6,446 nt of DNA from an uncultured Eggerthellaceae bacterium (lineage in GTDB: Bacteria > Actinomycetota > Coriobacteriia > Coriobacteriales > Eggerthellaceae): contig CAKTYF010000113.1 of the NCBI GenBank assembly GCA_934631995.1, forward strand, positions 1-6,446, read 5' to 3'. The notes beneath the pieces were generated by a model that was given only the letters and a program-made list of their open reading frames with translations, did not search any database and had not been told where the DNA came from. Shown here piece by piece: positions 1 to 6,255 of the stretch (position 1 is the first letter of the stretch; every line of letters starts with the position of its first letter). A program made the position numbers and the translations under genes.

Positions 1-1797
1 GTCGCCTTCACCCGGCTTGTTGCCGCCGGGGTTGTCCGTACCCGGATTGCCGGGAGTTTCCTTCGGGACTTTCTTGAACTGGGCTTTGTAGATAACGTCT
101 TCCGTTGCGTCGGTGATTTCCTTGTGCCACGATTCAAATACGTAATCGTACTTGTCATCGGACGGCTTCATGGGAGTGGGCACGTTAATCTGGTGGGCTT
201 TCGTGCCGATTTCGTACCAATCCTCGCTGTAGAACAGGCTGCCATCTTCGTTCGCGAACGAGATTTTCACCAAGGACGGTTTTGCGGCGGCAATCAGATA
301 GACCTTGCCATCAGCCGAAATATCAGTGTAATTGGTGTACTCCACGCGCTGCTCTTTCGTTTGCGTGGTGTAGCGCAGCTCTTCGCCGTCAACGAACCAG
401 CCGTCAATCTTTTTATTCGTTACATCATCGGGTTTGCCCAGGTACAGGGCATTCATGTCCTTTGCGGGCGCCAGCTTCAGGAGAGAACCGTCCAAGTAAA
501 CGTCAGACGCCGCTTTGTCAGCGCTGTTGTTGCACAGCTTGGTATTGGTAGTAGTGGTACCAGCGCCTTCGCCAGAATTTGAATCCGCAGCAAAGCCACC
601 GCCGTAGTTCGCGGCTTTATTGCCCGTGATGGTGCATTCATCAATGATCATGCTGGTGAAGTTGCCATACGATGCAACGCCACCGCCCAAGGCCGCACTG
701 TTTTCCGTAATCGTGCAAGTGCGAATTTCGGCTGCTGCGGGCGCTTTCAACATGACCGCAAGCACGCCAGCACCGTAACCTTCATCTTGGTTTGCGGTGT
801 TCTTAGTTATCGTAGCCTTCTCAAGGAACAAGCCCGGCTTTTCGGTAGCGCCCACGTTCGGGGTGTCGGCACACAGGCCGTATGCCGCAGCGTAGAAGTA
901 CGCAGAAGCAAGAACGCCTGCGCCATCGTTTGCTTCGTTTTCGCTGATGGTGCCGCCAAGAATTTGTGCGGAGTTTTGAAGGTTGCCCCATCCGCCGTTG
1001 ATGATTTCGTCAATTGATGCAACAACCGCAACGCCGCCACCCATCTCGTTCGCTTTGTTGTTCGAAATAGTTCCGCCGTTCATGACGAACGAGGATCCGC
1101 CCGAAACATATACGCCGCCGCCGGCAGAAGTGATAATGCGGGCGTCCATACCGTAATCCGAAGCTTTGAAGGGAGAAGTGGCGAAGCAGTTCGTGATTTC
1201 GCCGCCGTCCATCGTAAACGAACCGCCGTAAATCACGGCAACGCCGCCGCCGTAGCACATGGATCCGCCGGTGATGCCGCAGTTATCAATGGCGCCTCCA
1301 TACATGTGGAAGGTGCCGCCTTGCACGGTCACGCCACCGCCGAAGTAGTTTTCGCCCTTGCGGTCAGCAACAGTAACGCCAGGATACATGTTGCAGGTGC
1401 CCTGGATGTACAGCAGACCAGGCACGTCGTTGCTCTGCGCGTTTCCGCCGCTGATTTTCAGCGTGTCGCTGCCATCGGTCGCGCCCAAGTTCAATTGCGC
1501 TCCCGATTGCACGGAAATCGAGCTGTACTGGCCGAGCGTCATGGTGTGGCCGTTACCAAGAATGGTGGTCGGGCACGTGCTTGAGAACACGGCGCCGGCG
1601 TTTTCCAGATTGTCGGTCAGCTTGATAACGTATTCGCCACTGGTCGCAGCATTGACGGTTGCAACCGCGGTATCGAATTCGGCGCTTGTGCCTACTTCGA
1701 TGGTGGTGGGTTCTTCCGCGAAGGCTGCCATGGGCGCTATGCCCACACAAATTGCCAGCGTTGCAAGAAGAACCATCGCTTTGTTCGGTTTTTTCAT
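1..1797 (-). CDS. Secreted beta-helix surface protein with InlB-like repeat, partial (3' end outside window)
   Basis: The minus strand is open for 599 codons from the ATG at 1797-1795 to the window edge with no stop. Residues 1-27 are a classical signal peptide: KK near the N-terminus, a hydrophobic core, and an AFA|E cleavage site. Residues about 150-405 are Gly-rich repeats in which short strands such as GGTISNNKAN, GGTISENEAN, ATITKNTAN, CTITENSAA and CTITGNKAA alternate with GGGV. This is the pattern of a right-handed parallel beta-helix like those in polymorphic membrane proteins and adhesins. Residues about 509-573 match an InlB B-repeat/Flg_new module (VKISFANEDG ... FESW ... VIYKAQF). 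From 574 a Pro/Gly/Asn-rich linker begins, typical of the stretch before further repeats or a cell-wall anchor, which would lie outside the window. The role is probably adhesion or host/matrix interaction at the cell surface; the ligand is unknown. The start is supported by an AGGAG seven bases upstream. Confidence 0.9.
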   Translation of the reverse strand, partial: MKKPNKAMVLLATLAICVGIAPMAAFAEEPTTIEVGTSAEFDTAVATVNAATSGEYVIKLTDNLENAGAVFSSTCPTTILGNGHTMTLGQYSSISVQSGAQLNLGATDGSDTLKISGGNAQSNDVPGLLYIQGTCNMYPGVTVADRKGENYFGGGVTVQGGTFHMYGGAIDNCGITGGSMCYGGGVAVIYGGSFTMDGGEITNCFATSPFKASDYGMDARIITSAGGGVYVSGGSSFVMNGGTISNNKANEMGGGVAVVASIDEIINGGWGNLQNSAQILGGTISENEANDGAGVLASAYFYAAAYGLCADTPNVGATEKPGLFLEKATITKNTANQDEGYGAGVLAVMLKAPAAAEIRTCTITENSAALGGGVASYGNFTSMIIDECTITGNKAANYGGGFAADSNSGEGAGTTTTNTKLCNNSADKAASDVYLDGSLLKLAPAKDMNALYLGKPDDVTNKKIDGWFVDGEELRYTTQTKEQRVEYTNYTDISADGKVYLIAAAKPSLVKISFANEDGSLFYSEDWYEIGTKAHQINVPTPMKPSDDKYDYVFESWHKEITDATEDVIYKAQFKKVPKETPGNPGTDNPGGNKPGEGD

Positions 1798-1804
1798 TAA
1801 CCAG

Positions 1805-1809
1805 CTCCT
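1805..1809 (-). promoter_or_regulatory. Ribosome binding site of the surface protein gene
   Basis: AGGAG on the minus strand lies seven bases before the ATG at 1797, which fixes the start directly ahead of the signal peptide. Confidence 0.8.
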
Positions 1810-1847
1810 ATGCTCATTGGTATCCGTATGGAGTTGTCCGAATTTTC

Positions 1848-1867
1848 AACCACTCTCCCGAGTGGTT
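1848..1867. repeat. Perfect 8-bp inverted repeat (operator or leader hairpin)
   Basis: AACCACTC and GAGTGGTT are exact reverse complements around the loop TCCC. On the minus strand it sits between the predicted promoter and the ribosome binding site of the surface gene, so it may be a repressor operator or a stem-loop in the mRNA leader. On the plus strand it is followed by ACATTTTTT, so a weak terminator facing antisense transcription is also possible. Its outer bases resemble those of the hairpin at 4228-4264. Confidence 0.5.
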
Positions 1868-1886
1868 ACATTTTTTGCCGTTGCGG

Positions 1887-1914
1887 ATTCTACTATAACT
1901 TCAATGCGAGTAAA
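1887..1914 (-). promoter_or_regulatory. Candidate promoter of the surface protein gene
   Basis: On the minus strand TTTACT (1909-1914) and TAGAAT (1887-1892) are spaced by 16 bases and match the sigma-70 consensus at 4/6 and 5/6 positions. Transcription would start near 1880, giving a leader of about 80 bases that contains the hairpin at 1848-1867. An overlapping TATAGT (1892-1897) is an alternative -10 with no good -35. Confidence 0.4.
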
Positions 1915-2052
1915 CTAGCGTGAACAAAAATAGGAGCATTATTTTGCGTCAGAGCAGGTAAGAACAAGTAAGTGCCGTAGAGACACGTTGCAAAAGAACC
2001 CAGGACGAGAGCAATCAGGTGTAAGGACCTGGTGTGAAACGGTGCGTAAGAA
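1915..2052. other. Intergenic stretch between the divergent units, no gene seen
   Basis: No credible coding region is visible. There is a Shine-Dalgarno-like ATAGGAGC near 1930 on plus, followed only by a five-codon TTG ORF, which could be the stub of a lost gene. A small CAGGT/ACCTG stem occurs at 2016-2031. Nothing else was recognised. Confidence 0.4.
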
Positions 2053-2085
2053 TTGCATCCTAAATCATACGAAATATGCTAAAAT
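2053..2085 (+). promoter_or_regulatory. Candidate hipBA promoter
   Basis: TTGCAT (2053-2058) is followed after 16 bases by TATGCT (2075-2080). An overlapping extended -10, TGCTAAAAT (2077-2085), is an alternative that would not need a -35. Both place the start of transcription about 30-45 bases before the hipB ATG, among repeats that could bind HipB. Confidence 0.4.
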
Positions 2086-2134
2086 ATGAGTAATTTAAGC
2101 TTAAAATGAAAGAAATCAATCATATATGAGTAAT
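2072..2134 (+). repeat. Helically phased AATATG repeats around the hipB start (possible HipB operator)
   Basis: AAATATG occurs at 2072-2078 and 2082-2088, and ATATATG at 2122-2128, at offsets of 0, 10 and 50 bases, so all would lie on one face of the helix. The 11-mer ATATGAGTAAT is exact at 2084-2094 and 2124-2134. Between them is the 12-bp palindrome TTTAAGCTTAAA (2094-2105), and CATATATG (2121-2128) overlaps the hipB start codon. HipB-type repressors bind inverted repeats at their own promoter, so autoregulation here is plausible; which element is used cannot be told. Confidence 0.35.
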
Positions 2135-2416
2135 ATTTCAAAACTCACTCCATTGAAATCACCAGATGCTGCGGCGAAGGACGTGGCGCTTCGTGCACGT
2201 GCGCGTCGTCGTGCTTTAGGCATTACTCAGCCGCAGCTATCCGAGCGTTCGGGCGTTGCGTTGGGCACGCTTCGCCGCTTTGAGCAAACGGGGCAAATAT
2301 CGTTTGATGCGCTGGTGTCTATTTGCCGCGCCCTTGATTGCGAGTCCGACCTGGATGCGCTCTTTGCAAAGCACGCATACCGTTCCATTCAGGAGGTTAT
2401 CGGTGAGCAGCAATAA
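2126..2416 (+). CDS. hipB: HipB-like XRE-family antitoxin/repressor
   Basis: This 96-residue protein has one helix-turn-helix of the XRE/Cro type at about residues 23-72: GITQPQLSERSG forms the first helices and VALGTLRRFEQTG the recognition helix region, followed by ISFDALVSICRALD. It is immediately followed by, and overlaps, a HipA-like kinase gene. By analogy with the hipBA family it should bind the kinase, keep it inactive, and repress the operon. About 20 basic, flexible residues precede the HTH and about 20 follow it. The ATG at 2126 has only a weak purine-rich ribosome binding site (GAAAGAAA), so its translation may be modest. No better in-frame start is visible upstream. Confidence 0.85.
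   Translation: MSNISKLTPLKSPDAAAKDVALRARARRRALGITQPQLSERSGVALGTLRRFEQTGQISFDALVSICRALDCESDLDALFAKHAYRSIQEVIGEQQ
2391..2396 (+). promoter_or_regulatory. Ribosome binding site of hipA, inside hipB
   Basis: AGGAGG lies six bases before the GTG at 2403. It decides the hipA start: the same frame is open further upstream to an ATG at 2256, but that part overlaps the hipB HTH and has no such site. Confidence 0.8.
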
Positions 2417-3566
2417 TAGACAATTGAATCAGCTCTCTTCCCTTGCTGAAAACGGGGCGGTCAAACAACTTGGCGTGACGTTACGTGGCAGGCGGGTTGG
2501 AACGCTTGCGCAAACACCCGATGGTCTTGCTGCATTTGAGTACGATTCCCAATGGCTCTCCGACGGATTCTCGATTAGCCCCCTGAGTCTTCCGTTGCGC
2601 TCGGGCGTTTTCGTGCCCAATTTGCACCCGTTTGATGGAGTGTTCGGCGTTTTCCGGGATAGCCTTCCCGATGGATGGGGCGCCTTGTTGCTGAATCGGC
2701 TCCTGAAGAATAGCGGCATTGATCCCGCTGAAGTAACGCCTATGACAATGCTTTCTCTTGTTGGGTCGGGCGGTCGCGGCGCGTTGTGCTACGAGCCGGA
2801 AATCATTATGGGCGATTCGTCGTCGATTGATGATTTTGACGCGTTTTCGAAGCTCTGCCAGGAGATTCTTGCCGATAAGCCCGTGGATGATTTGGATGAA
2901 GCGTTTGCCGCTGGTGGATCATCCGCCGGCGCACGTCCGAAGGCTTACGTGAAAAGAGAAGGATCCGAATGGCTCGTTAAATTTCCTTCGAGCATGGATC
3001 CCGATGAGATTGGCGTTATGGAGTATGAATATTCACGCGCCGCAAAGGAATGCGGCATTGCTATGTCGCGAACGGAGTTGTTGCCGTCAAAAATCTGCGG
3101 GGGCTTCTTCGCAACCGAGCGCTTCGATCGCAACTCCGCAGGAGAAGGCGTGCATATGATTACTGCATCAGGGCTTTTGGAAGTGTCTCATCGGTTTCCC
3201 GCGCTTGATTACAAGCATCTCTTCCAGGCAACGCAGATGCTCACGCATGATTTAAGCCAGGCGTGGCAGGTGTTTCGCTTGATGTGCTTCAACGTTTTCG
3301 CTCATAATCAGGATGATCATTCGAACAACTTCGCATGGCTTTGCGAAGAAGGGGAATGGAGTTTTTCGCCCGCATACGATTTGACGTACAGCACATCGTT
3401 CGGCGGAGAGCATGCGACAACGGTGAATGGAAAAGGCAAGCCGACCATAGATGACATTCTTGCGCTTTCCAGCGAGGTTGGATTGTCGTCACGCAAGGCG
3501 AAGGTAGCTGCTCAGGAGGTTCAAGCGCGCTGCAACGAATTGCTGAAATCGCTTGGTTTAGCCTGA
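2403..3566 (+). CDS. hipA: HipA-like serine/threonine kinase toxin
   Basis: From the GTG start the protein has 387 residues, somewhat shorter than E. coli HipA (about 440). Residues about 20-105 form the N-terminal HipA subdomain (VTLRGRRVGTL ... FGVFRDSLPDGWG). Residues 171-180 are GGSSAGARPK, the Ser/Gly-rich loop that in HipA carries the autophosphorylated serine. K193 in WLVKF is a likely ATP-contacting lysine. HNQDDHSNNF (301-310) is the catalytic loop, with D304 as presumed catalytic Asp and N309 as metal ligand. PAYDL (323-327) gives D326 as the second metal-binding Asp. All key kinase residues are present, so it looks active. E. coli HipA phosphorylates the tRNA synthetase GltX and causes growth arrest and persistence; the substrate here is unknown. 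The gene overlaps hipB by 14 bases, implying translational coupling with the antitoxin. Confidence 0.9.
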   Translation: MSSNNRQLNQLSSLAENGAVKQLGVTLRGRRVGTLAQTPDGLAAFEYDSQWLSDGFSISPLSLPLRSGVFVPNLHPFDGVFGVFRDSLPDGWGALLLNRLLKNSGIDPAEVTPMTMLSLVGSGGRGALCYEPEIIMGDSSSIDDFDAFSKLCQEILADKPVDDLDEAFAAGGSSAGARPKAYVKREGSEWLVKFPSSMDPDEIGVMEYEYSRAAKECGIAMSRTELLPSKICGGFFATERFDRNSAGEGVHMITASGLLEVSHRFPALDYKHLFQATQMLTHDLSQAWQVFRLMCFNVFAHNQDDHSNNFAWLCEEGEWSFSPAYDLTYSTSFGGEHATTVNGKGKPTIDDILALSSEVGLSSRKAKVAAQEVQARCNELLKSLGLA

Positions 3567-3579
3567 TTGAACGAGATTT

Positions 3580-3616
3580 GCGATTCGGAGTCCAATGATT
3601 GCCGGACTCGAATTGC
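3580..3616 (+). promoter_or_regulatory. Strong hairpin masking the start of the small ORF
   Basis: Bases 3580-3593 pair with 3604-3616 in a 13-bp stem, including one G-U pair and a single bulged G at 3587. The ten-base loop 3594-3603 contains the ATG of the 32-codon ORF. Its Shine-Dalgarno GGAG (3587-3590) lies in the stem. There is no T-run after the stem, so a classic terminator for hipA is less likely than a translational control element, though both roles are possible. Confidence 0.5.
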
Positions 3617-3693
3617 TTGCGCTTACCCTTACCGGAGCTTTCGCGGTTGACGAAGCGGCGGCAATGCTTTTGCAGCTCGTGCTTCGTTTATGA
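3595..3693 (+). CDS. Small 32-residue hydrophobic ORF coupled to the zinc-ribbon gene
   Basis: An ATG at 3595 preceded by GGAG (four-base gap) opens a 32-codon frame starting MIAGLELLALTLTGAF and ending LLQLVLRL. It is rich in Leu and Ala, with acidic residues in the middle (VDEA). Two hydrophobic stretches flank that acidic patch, so it could be a small membrane or amphipathic peptide. Its TGA overlaps the ATG of the next gene as ATGA, and that next gene has no ribosome binding site of its own, which argues for real translation and coupling. I do not recognise the family. It could alternatively be only a leader ORF controlling the zinc-ribbon gene. Confidence 0.5.
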   Translation: MIAGLELLALTLTGAFAVDEAAAMLLQLVLRL

Positions 3694-3956
3694 CCGGGCA
3701 GTGGCTTCCGTTTATTTGCTCGATGGTTCTGATTGTGATTATTTGCATTGAGCTTGTTTGCGCCTACTATCGGGATTCCCGTTACCTTTGCCCGCATTGC
3801 TACCGCGTTTTCCAGCCCAGCTGGAAGAGTTTCTTTTTCTCGGGTCATACGCCGAAAACGCGCAAGCTCACATGCACCCATTGCGGCGAGAAAAGCTGGT
3901 GCGCGGAGATTTCGGTCGAGAACGCCGATGTCGCTTCGGCTGCCGCCGTCCGCTAA
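3690..3956 (+). CDS. Small membrane-anchored zinc-ribbon protein
   Basis: The protein has 88 residues. Residues about 6-27 form one strongly hydrophobic transmembrane helix, then come two CxxC knuckles, CPHC (34-37) and CTHC (62-65), that would bind one zinc ion. The segment between and after them, including HTPKTRKLTC and KSWC, resembles conserved small zinc-ribbon proteins of Gram-positive bacteria with no assigned function. The likely topology is a short outer N-terminus, one helix and a cytoplasmic zinc ribbon. No in-frame start codon lies between an upstream stop at 3648-3650 and the ATG at 3690, so the start is well fixed. No Shine-Dalgarno is seen; translation probably depends on the ORF ending at 3693. 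Confidence 0.75.
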   Translation: MTGQWLPFICSMVLIVIICIELVCAYYRDSRYLCPHCYRVFQPSWKSFFFSGHTPKTRKLTCTHCGEKSWCAEISVENADVASAAAVR

Positions 3957-3976
3957 GCAGCGTTGCCTTTTGTCGG

Positions 3977-4210
3977 GTGATAGCGACTGCGGCCAGCTTC
4001 GCGAAAAAAACGCCGAAGTTGCCCGGTTTTGCGTACGAAGAAACGTACGGCTTGAACTGGCCGCTGGCGTATCGCCTGATGGGCGACTGGCATCAGCAGC
4101 ACATCGATTGGTCCTGCACCGTTCGGATAGCGCTGGGGCAATCGACGTGTTCGGGTTCCGGAGCCCCGTGCGGCGTGCGGGGTCGTAACGCTTGTGGGGC
4201 GCGCGTGTAG
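3977..4210 (+). pseudogene. Possible gene remnant
   Basis: One frame reads plausible protein for about 45 residues: FAYEETYGLNWPLAYRLMGD, then WHQQHIDW, rich in aromatic residues with good codon composition. It then degrades into a Cys/Gly/Arg-rich tail before TAG at 4208-4210. The only start near it is a GTG at 3977 without a ribosome binding site; upstream the frame overlaps the zinc-ribbon gene. It may be the remains of a gene, or a chance open frame. The family is not recognised. Confidence 0.25.
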
Positions 4211-4227
4211 TAAGATTATGAATCCAG

Positions 4228-4264
4228 AATCATGAACCACCCTTCAAAAGGGTGGTTCATGATT
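4228..4264. repeat. Perfect hairpin with 17-bp arms
   Basis: The arms 4228-4244 and 4248-4264 are exact reverse complements around a three-base loop (CAA); the core is AACCACCCTT/AAGGGTGGTT. It lies 18 bases after the stop of the possible remnant, so it may be a terminator for the plus-strand genes, but neither side has a T-run. A dispersed palindromic repeat is the alternative. The core resembles the hairpin at 1848-1867. Confidence 0.6.
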
Positions 4265-4493
4265 GCTGTTAGCGGGCGGTGCGGTTGCTGTTTGCTTGCA
4301 GCGCCGCAGTGGTGTAGTGGCGGCGGGGCTGGGGCAGCCGTGCGTCTGCCGCTGACGGTGGAGGTACGGCTTGCGCGCAGCGCAGGGCGGGTTTGCTTCT
4401 TGCGGGAGCGTTATGTGGCGTCGTTAAGAGCGATCGAAGGATGATTGAAGAGTGTAGGCAGGCTGATTTGACGGTGCTTGTTGTAAAAACACC
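4265..4493. other. GC-rich intergenic stretch, no gene recognised
   Basis: Both strands have short open frames, but their translations are low-complexity Arg/Ala/Pro/Gly sequence with no ribosome binding site and no recognisable domain. A small GGCAG/CTGCC stem is present around 4335-4355. No tRNA or known RNA was identified. Confidence 0.4.
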
Positions 4494-4498
4494 CCTGA

Positions 4499-4674
4499 AT
4501 TCAGGCAAATCGACGATATTTGGTGGTTTGTATCTCCGGATTTGCTTCTTTTCAAGGGCCGACCATTTTTCTAGGAGAGATGCGGTTATAAAACCCCAGG
4601 TCAACTGATTGAGCGAAAAACGATCCATGTGCTATCGTTTTTCGGACCACCGATTATCGTTGATTTGCCCGAAT
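4499..4674. repeat. Imperfect 28-bp inverted repeat enclosing about 120 bp
   Basis: Bases 4499-4526 match the reverse complement of 4647-4674 at 24 of 28 positions; both arms contain GGCAAATC, ACGATA and GGTGG in that order. The left arm overlaps the 12-bp palindrome CCTGAATTCAGG (4494-4505), and a third GATTTGC lies at 4539-4545. The enclosed DNA carries no gene. It could be a MITE-like element, a pair of regulatory binding sites, or a structured RNA. Confidence 0.5.
4614..4644. terminator. Perfect 11-bp hairpin, possible terminator
   Basis: CGAAAAACGAT (4614-4624) and ATCGTTTTTCG (4634-4644) pair exactly around a nine-base loop. The A5/T5 runs lie within the stem, so on either strand it ends in a U-rich stem side. 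It abuts the right arm of the larger inverted repeat. It could end transcription from the regulator gene on minus, or be part of the element. Confidence 0.4.
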
Positions 4675-4710
4675 CGAAGCCCTTTTTCACAACAAGAGGT
4701 GGCCTGTTTC

Positions 4711-4746
4711 GGGTTCTCTATCGTTCTTAGGGACGAAAGAGAGCTT
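4711..4746 (-). terminator. Hairpin downstream of the LuxR-type gene, possible terminator
   Basis: TCTCTATCGTTC (4715-4726) pairs with GGACGAAAGAGA (4731-4742) with one A-A mismatch, one G-U wobble and a TTAG loop, and the stem can extend outward to 4711-4746 with wobble pairs. It starts about 50 bases after the stop codon at 4797. There is no following U-run on the minus strand, so the terminator role is uncertain. Confidence 0.35.
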
Positions 4747-4796
4747 CGTGGCGGGCTTGCTCCCCATTTTCGAATCCGTACCCGCGCAGGCAGCGA

Positions 4797-6255
4797 TTAC
4801 GAATTGTTGTCAGACCCGTTACTGTTGATGTAATCGATTAGCTCGGAACGCTTGTGAATGCCGATTTTCTCGTATACGTGACGAATATGGGTGTTTACCG
4901 TATGGGGGGAGATGTAGAGCTTCTTTGCCACATTATCGGTAGTAATTCCGCGGGCGATAAGCATGATGATTTCCGTTTTGCGCGCGGAAAGCGAGAACTC
5001 GGCGGCTAGCTCCTTGATGCGATGCTTTTGGCTTGATTCCGTTGCCGGCGGCTCCATGAGTTTGGTGATGTTGTGTTTCTGACGCACCAACGGAATGATG
5101 GTGCAGGCCAGGATGCACACGAAAATCAAAGAGGTGGGCATGGTCGCGATTTCTGCCCACGCAGGGCTTGCCTCGTAGAGCAAGGCAATCGAGTTGCCTA
5201 TGGCAATGCCAAGGGCGAATAAATGCACCGCTGAAACCGAACGCAAAGCCAACGGGCACGTAGCCTTTCACACCTAGCGCGCCGAAATACATTATCAAAA
5301 GTACTTCGAAAATGGCCACCACAGCCAGAATCAGGAAGAACGCGGGAATGGCAAAATTGCCACCCATCAGGAAAAACGCGAAAGAGATAATCGCCAAGAT
5401 GATAAGCCAAGGAAAGATTCGGTAAATATTGAGCCGGTCTTTTGCAATAGCGCAGACTCCACCGATAAGGCATAGCAATGCTGCTCCGCCAATGGAACCG
5501 AAGGTGAAGGCGGAATCGCCGTTGGGCAGGTCCTCCCACGGAACAATGGCGACAAGAAAATAGCAGGCGATTGAGGCAACGAACGTAGTCGCGCAGACAA
5601 CGACCATGGGCTTGATGGCGCGCTTAGCGGCGCTTTTCGGCGGCAACGTGGGGTAGGGCAGGCCTTTCGAGATTTTGGCGCCGTGCACGAACAACACGCC
5701 TGCTGCAAGGGGCATAAGCGCGATGAATATCGAAGAGATGCCGGTGGGAAGAACGTAGCAGATAAGCGAGCACACCAGGGTGACTACACCGACGGTTGTG
5801 CCGATGTACATTACCGAGAAGGATGTCTTTGCACGCGAGTAAAGTTCGCCCCGCATGATCCAAAGGATTGCATTTGTGATGCCGATAACCGCCGCAAGCG
5901 CGAAGGCGATAAGATCGGTGGGGAAGGTGAATGCAAATAGGGTAAGAGCAAGGGTTGCAAGCACGGCTACAGTGGTTGCTGTCCAAAGCAGCCATTTGAT
6001 GTCGCTCAAGTGGCGTTTTCTGCCCAGGGCAACAGCGGTGATGATGAACGTGAACGCTGCGGAGACAAGAGCAATGAGCCACGACTGCGTGACGCAGTCG
6101 TCAAGAAGTTGCACGCCAACGAAGGCATCGTGCAGGAACCATAAGTTGTAATGCCATGCAAGAAGCAGGGCGAAACCGACAAATCTGCGCGTCGGGTGAT
6201 CAATTGAATTGATTTCTGACTCCACCTTCTCTGGGACAAGCCCCTTGATGCTCAT
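4797..6255 (-). pseudogene. Twelve-helix membrane LuxR-type transcriptional regulator, frameshifted
   Basis: Two overlapping minus-strand frames make one protein. The first frame, from the ATG at 6255 (AAGGGGG seven bases upstream), codes about 345 residues with roughly ten transmembrane helices plus the start of an eleventh. The second frame continues that helix (ALGIAIGNSIALL), adds another (about 374-390) and ends in a LuxR/GerE helix-turn-helix (about 415-478: LSARKTEIIMLIARG, then ISPHTVNTHI and YEKIGIHKR). Removing one base near 5217-5224 restores a 485-residue protein, the usual size for this family of membrane-bound regulators, abundant in Eggerthellaceae. Without it, the first frame runs about 95 missense residues to a stop at 4933, and the DNA-binding domain is lost. 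Such proteins often sit beside the oxidoreductase or transport genes they control; here the divergent gene at 6441 is the obvious candidate. A sequencing error is the main alternative. Confidence 0.85.

Noticed and set aside
124..1918. Several plus-strand open frames (for example 124-582 and 1358-1918)
   Set aside because: They are antisense to the continuous 599-codon minus-strand surface protein gene, have no domains, and arise from its repetitive composition.
2256..2402. Upstream ATG at 2256 as the hipA start
   Set aside because: It would overlap most of hipB and add a translation unlike HipA; the GTG at 2403 has an AGGAGG six bases upstream and begins right before the HipA N-terminal domain.
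3748..4188. Long plus-strand frames overlapping the zinc-ribbon gene
   Set aside because: Their first parts are shadows of the zinc-ribbon frame; only the downstream part of one (3977-4210) looks at all protein-like.
4571..4591. Ribosome binding site-like TAGGAGAG followed by ATG at 4580
   Set aside because: The frame stops after three codons, and the gap to the ATG is too short.
4269..4628. A 119-codon minus-strand open frame
   Set aside because: No ribosome binding site and no domain; it crosses the inverted-repeat element, and its C-terminal half is low-complexity.
5210..5230. Programmed ribosomal frameshift in the LuxR-type gene
   Set aside because: No slippery heptamer, in-frame stop or stimulating structure was seen at the junction, and both frames continue far past it, so a mutation or sequencing error is simpler.
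4797..5252. A separate small LuxR protein starting at the TTG at 5252
   Set aside because: No ribosome binding site precedes it, and its first residues are the out-of-frame reading of the membrane part; the sequence joins better as one frameshifted gene.
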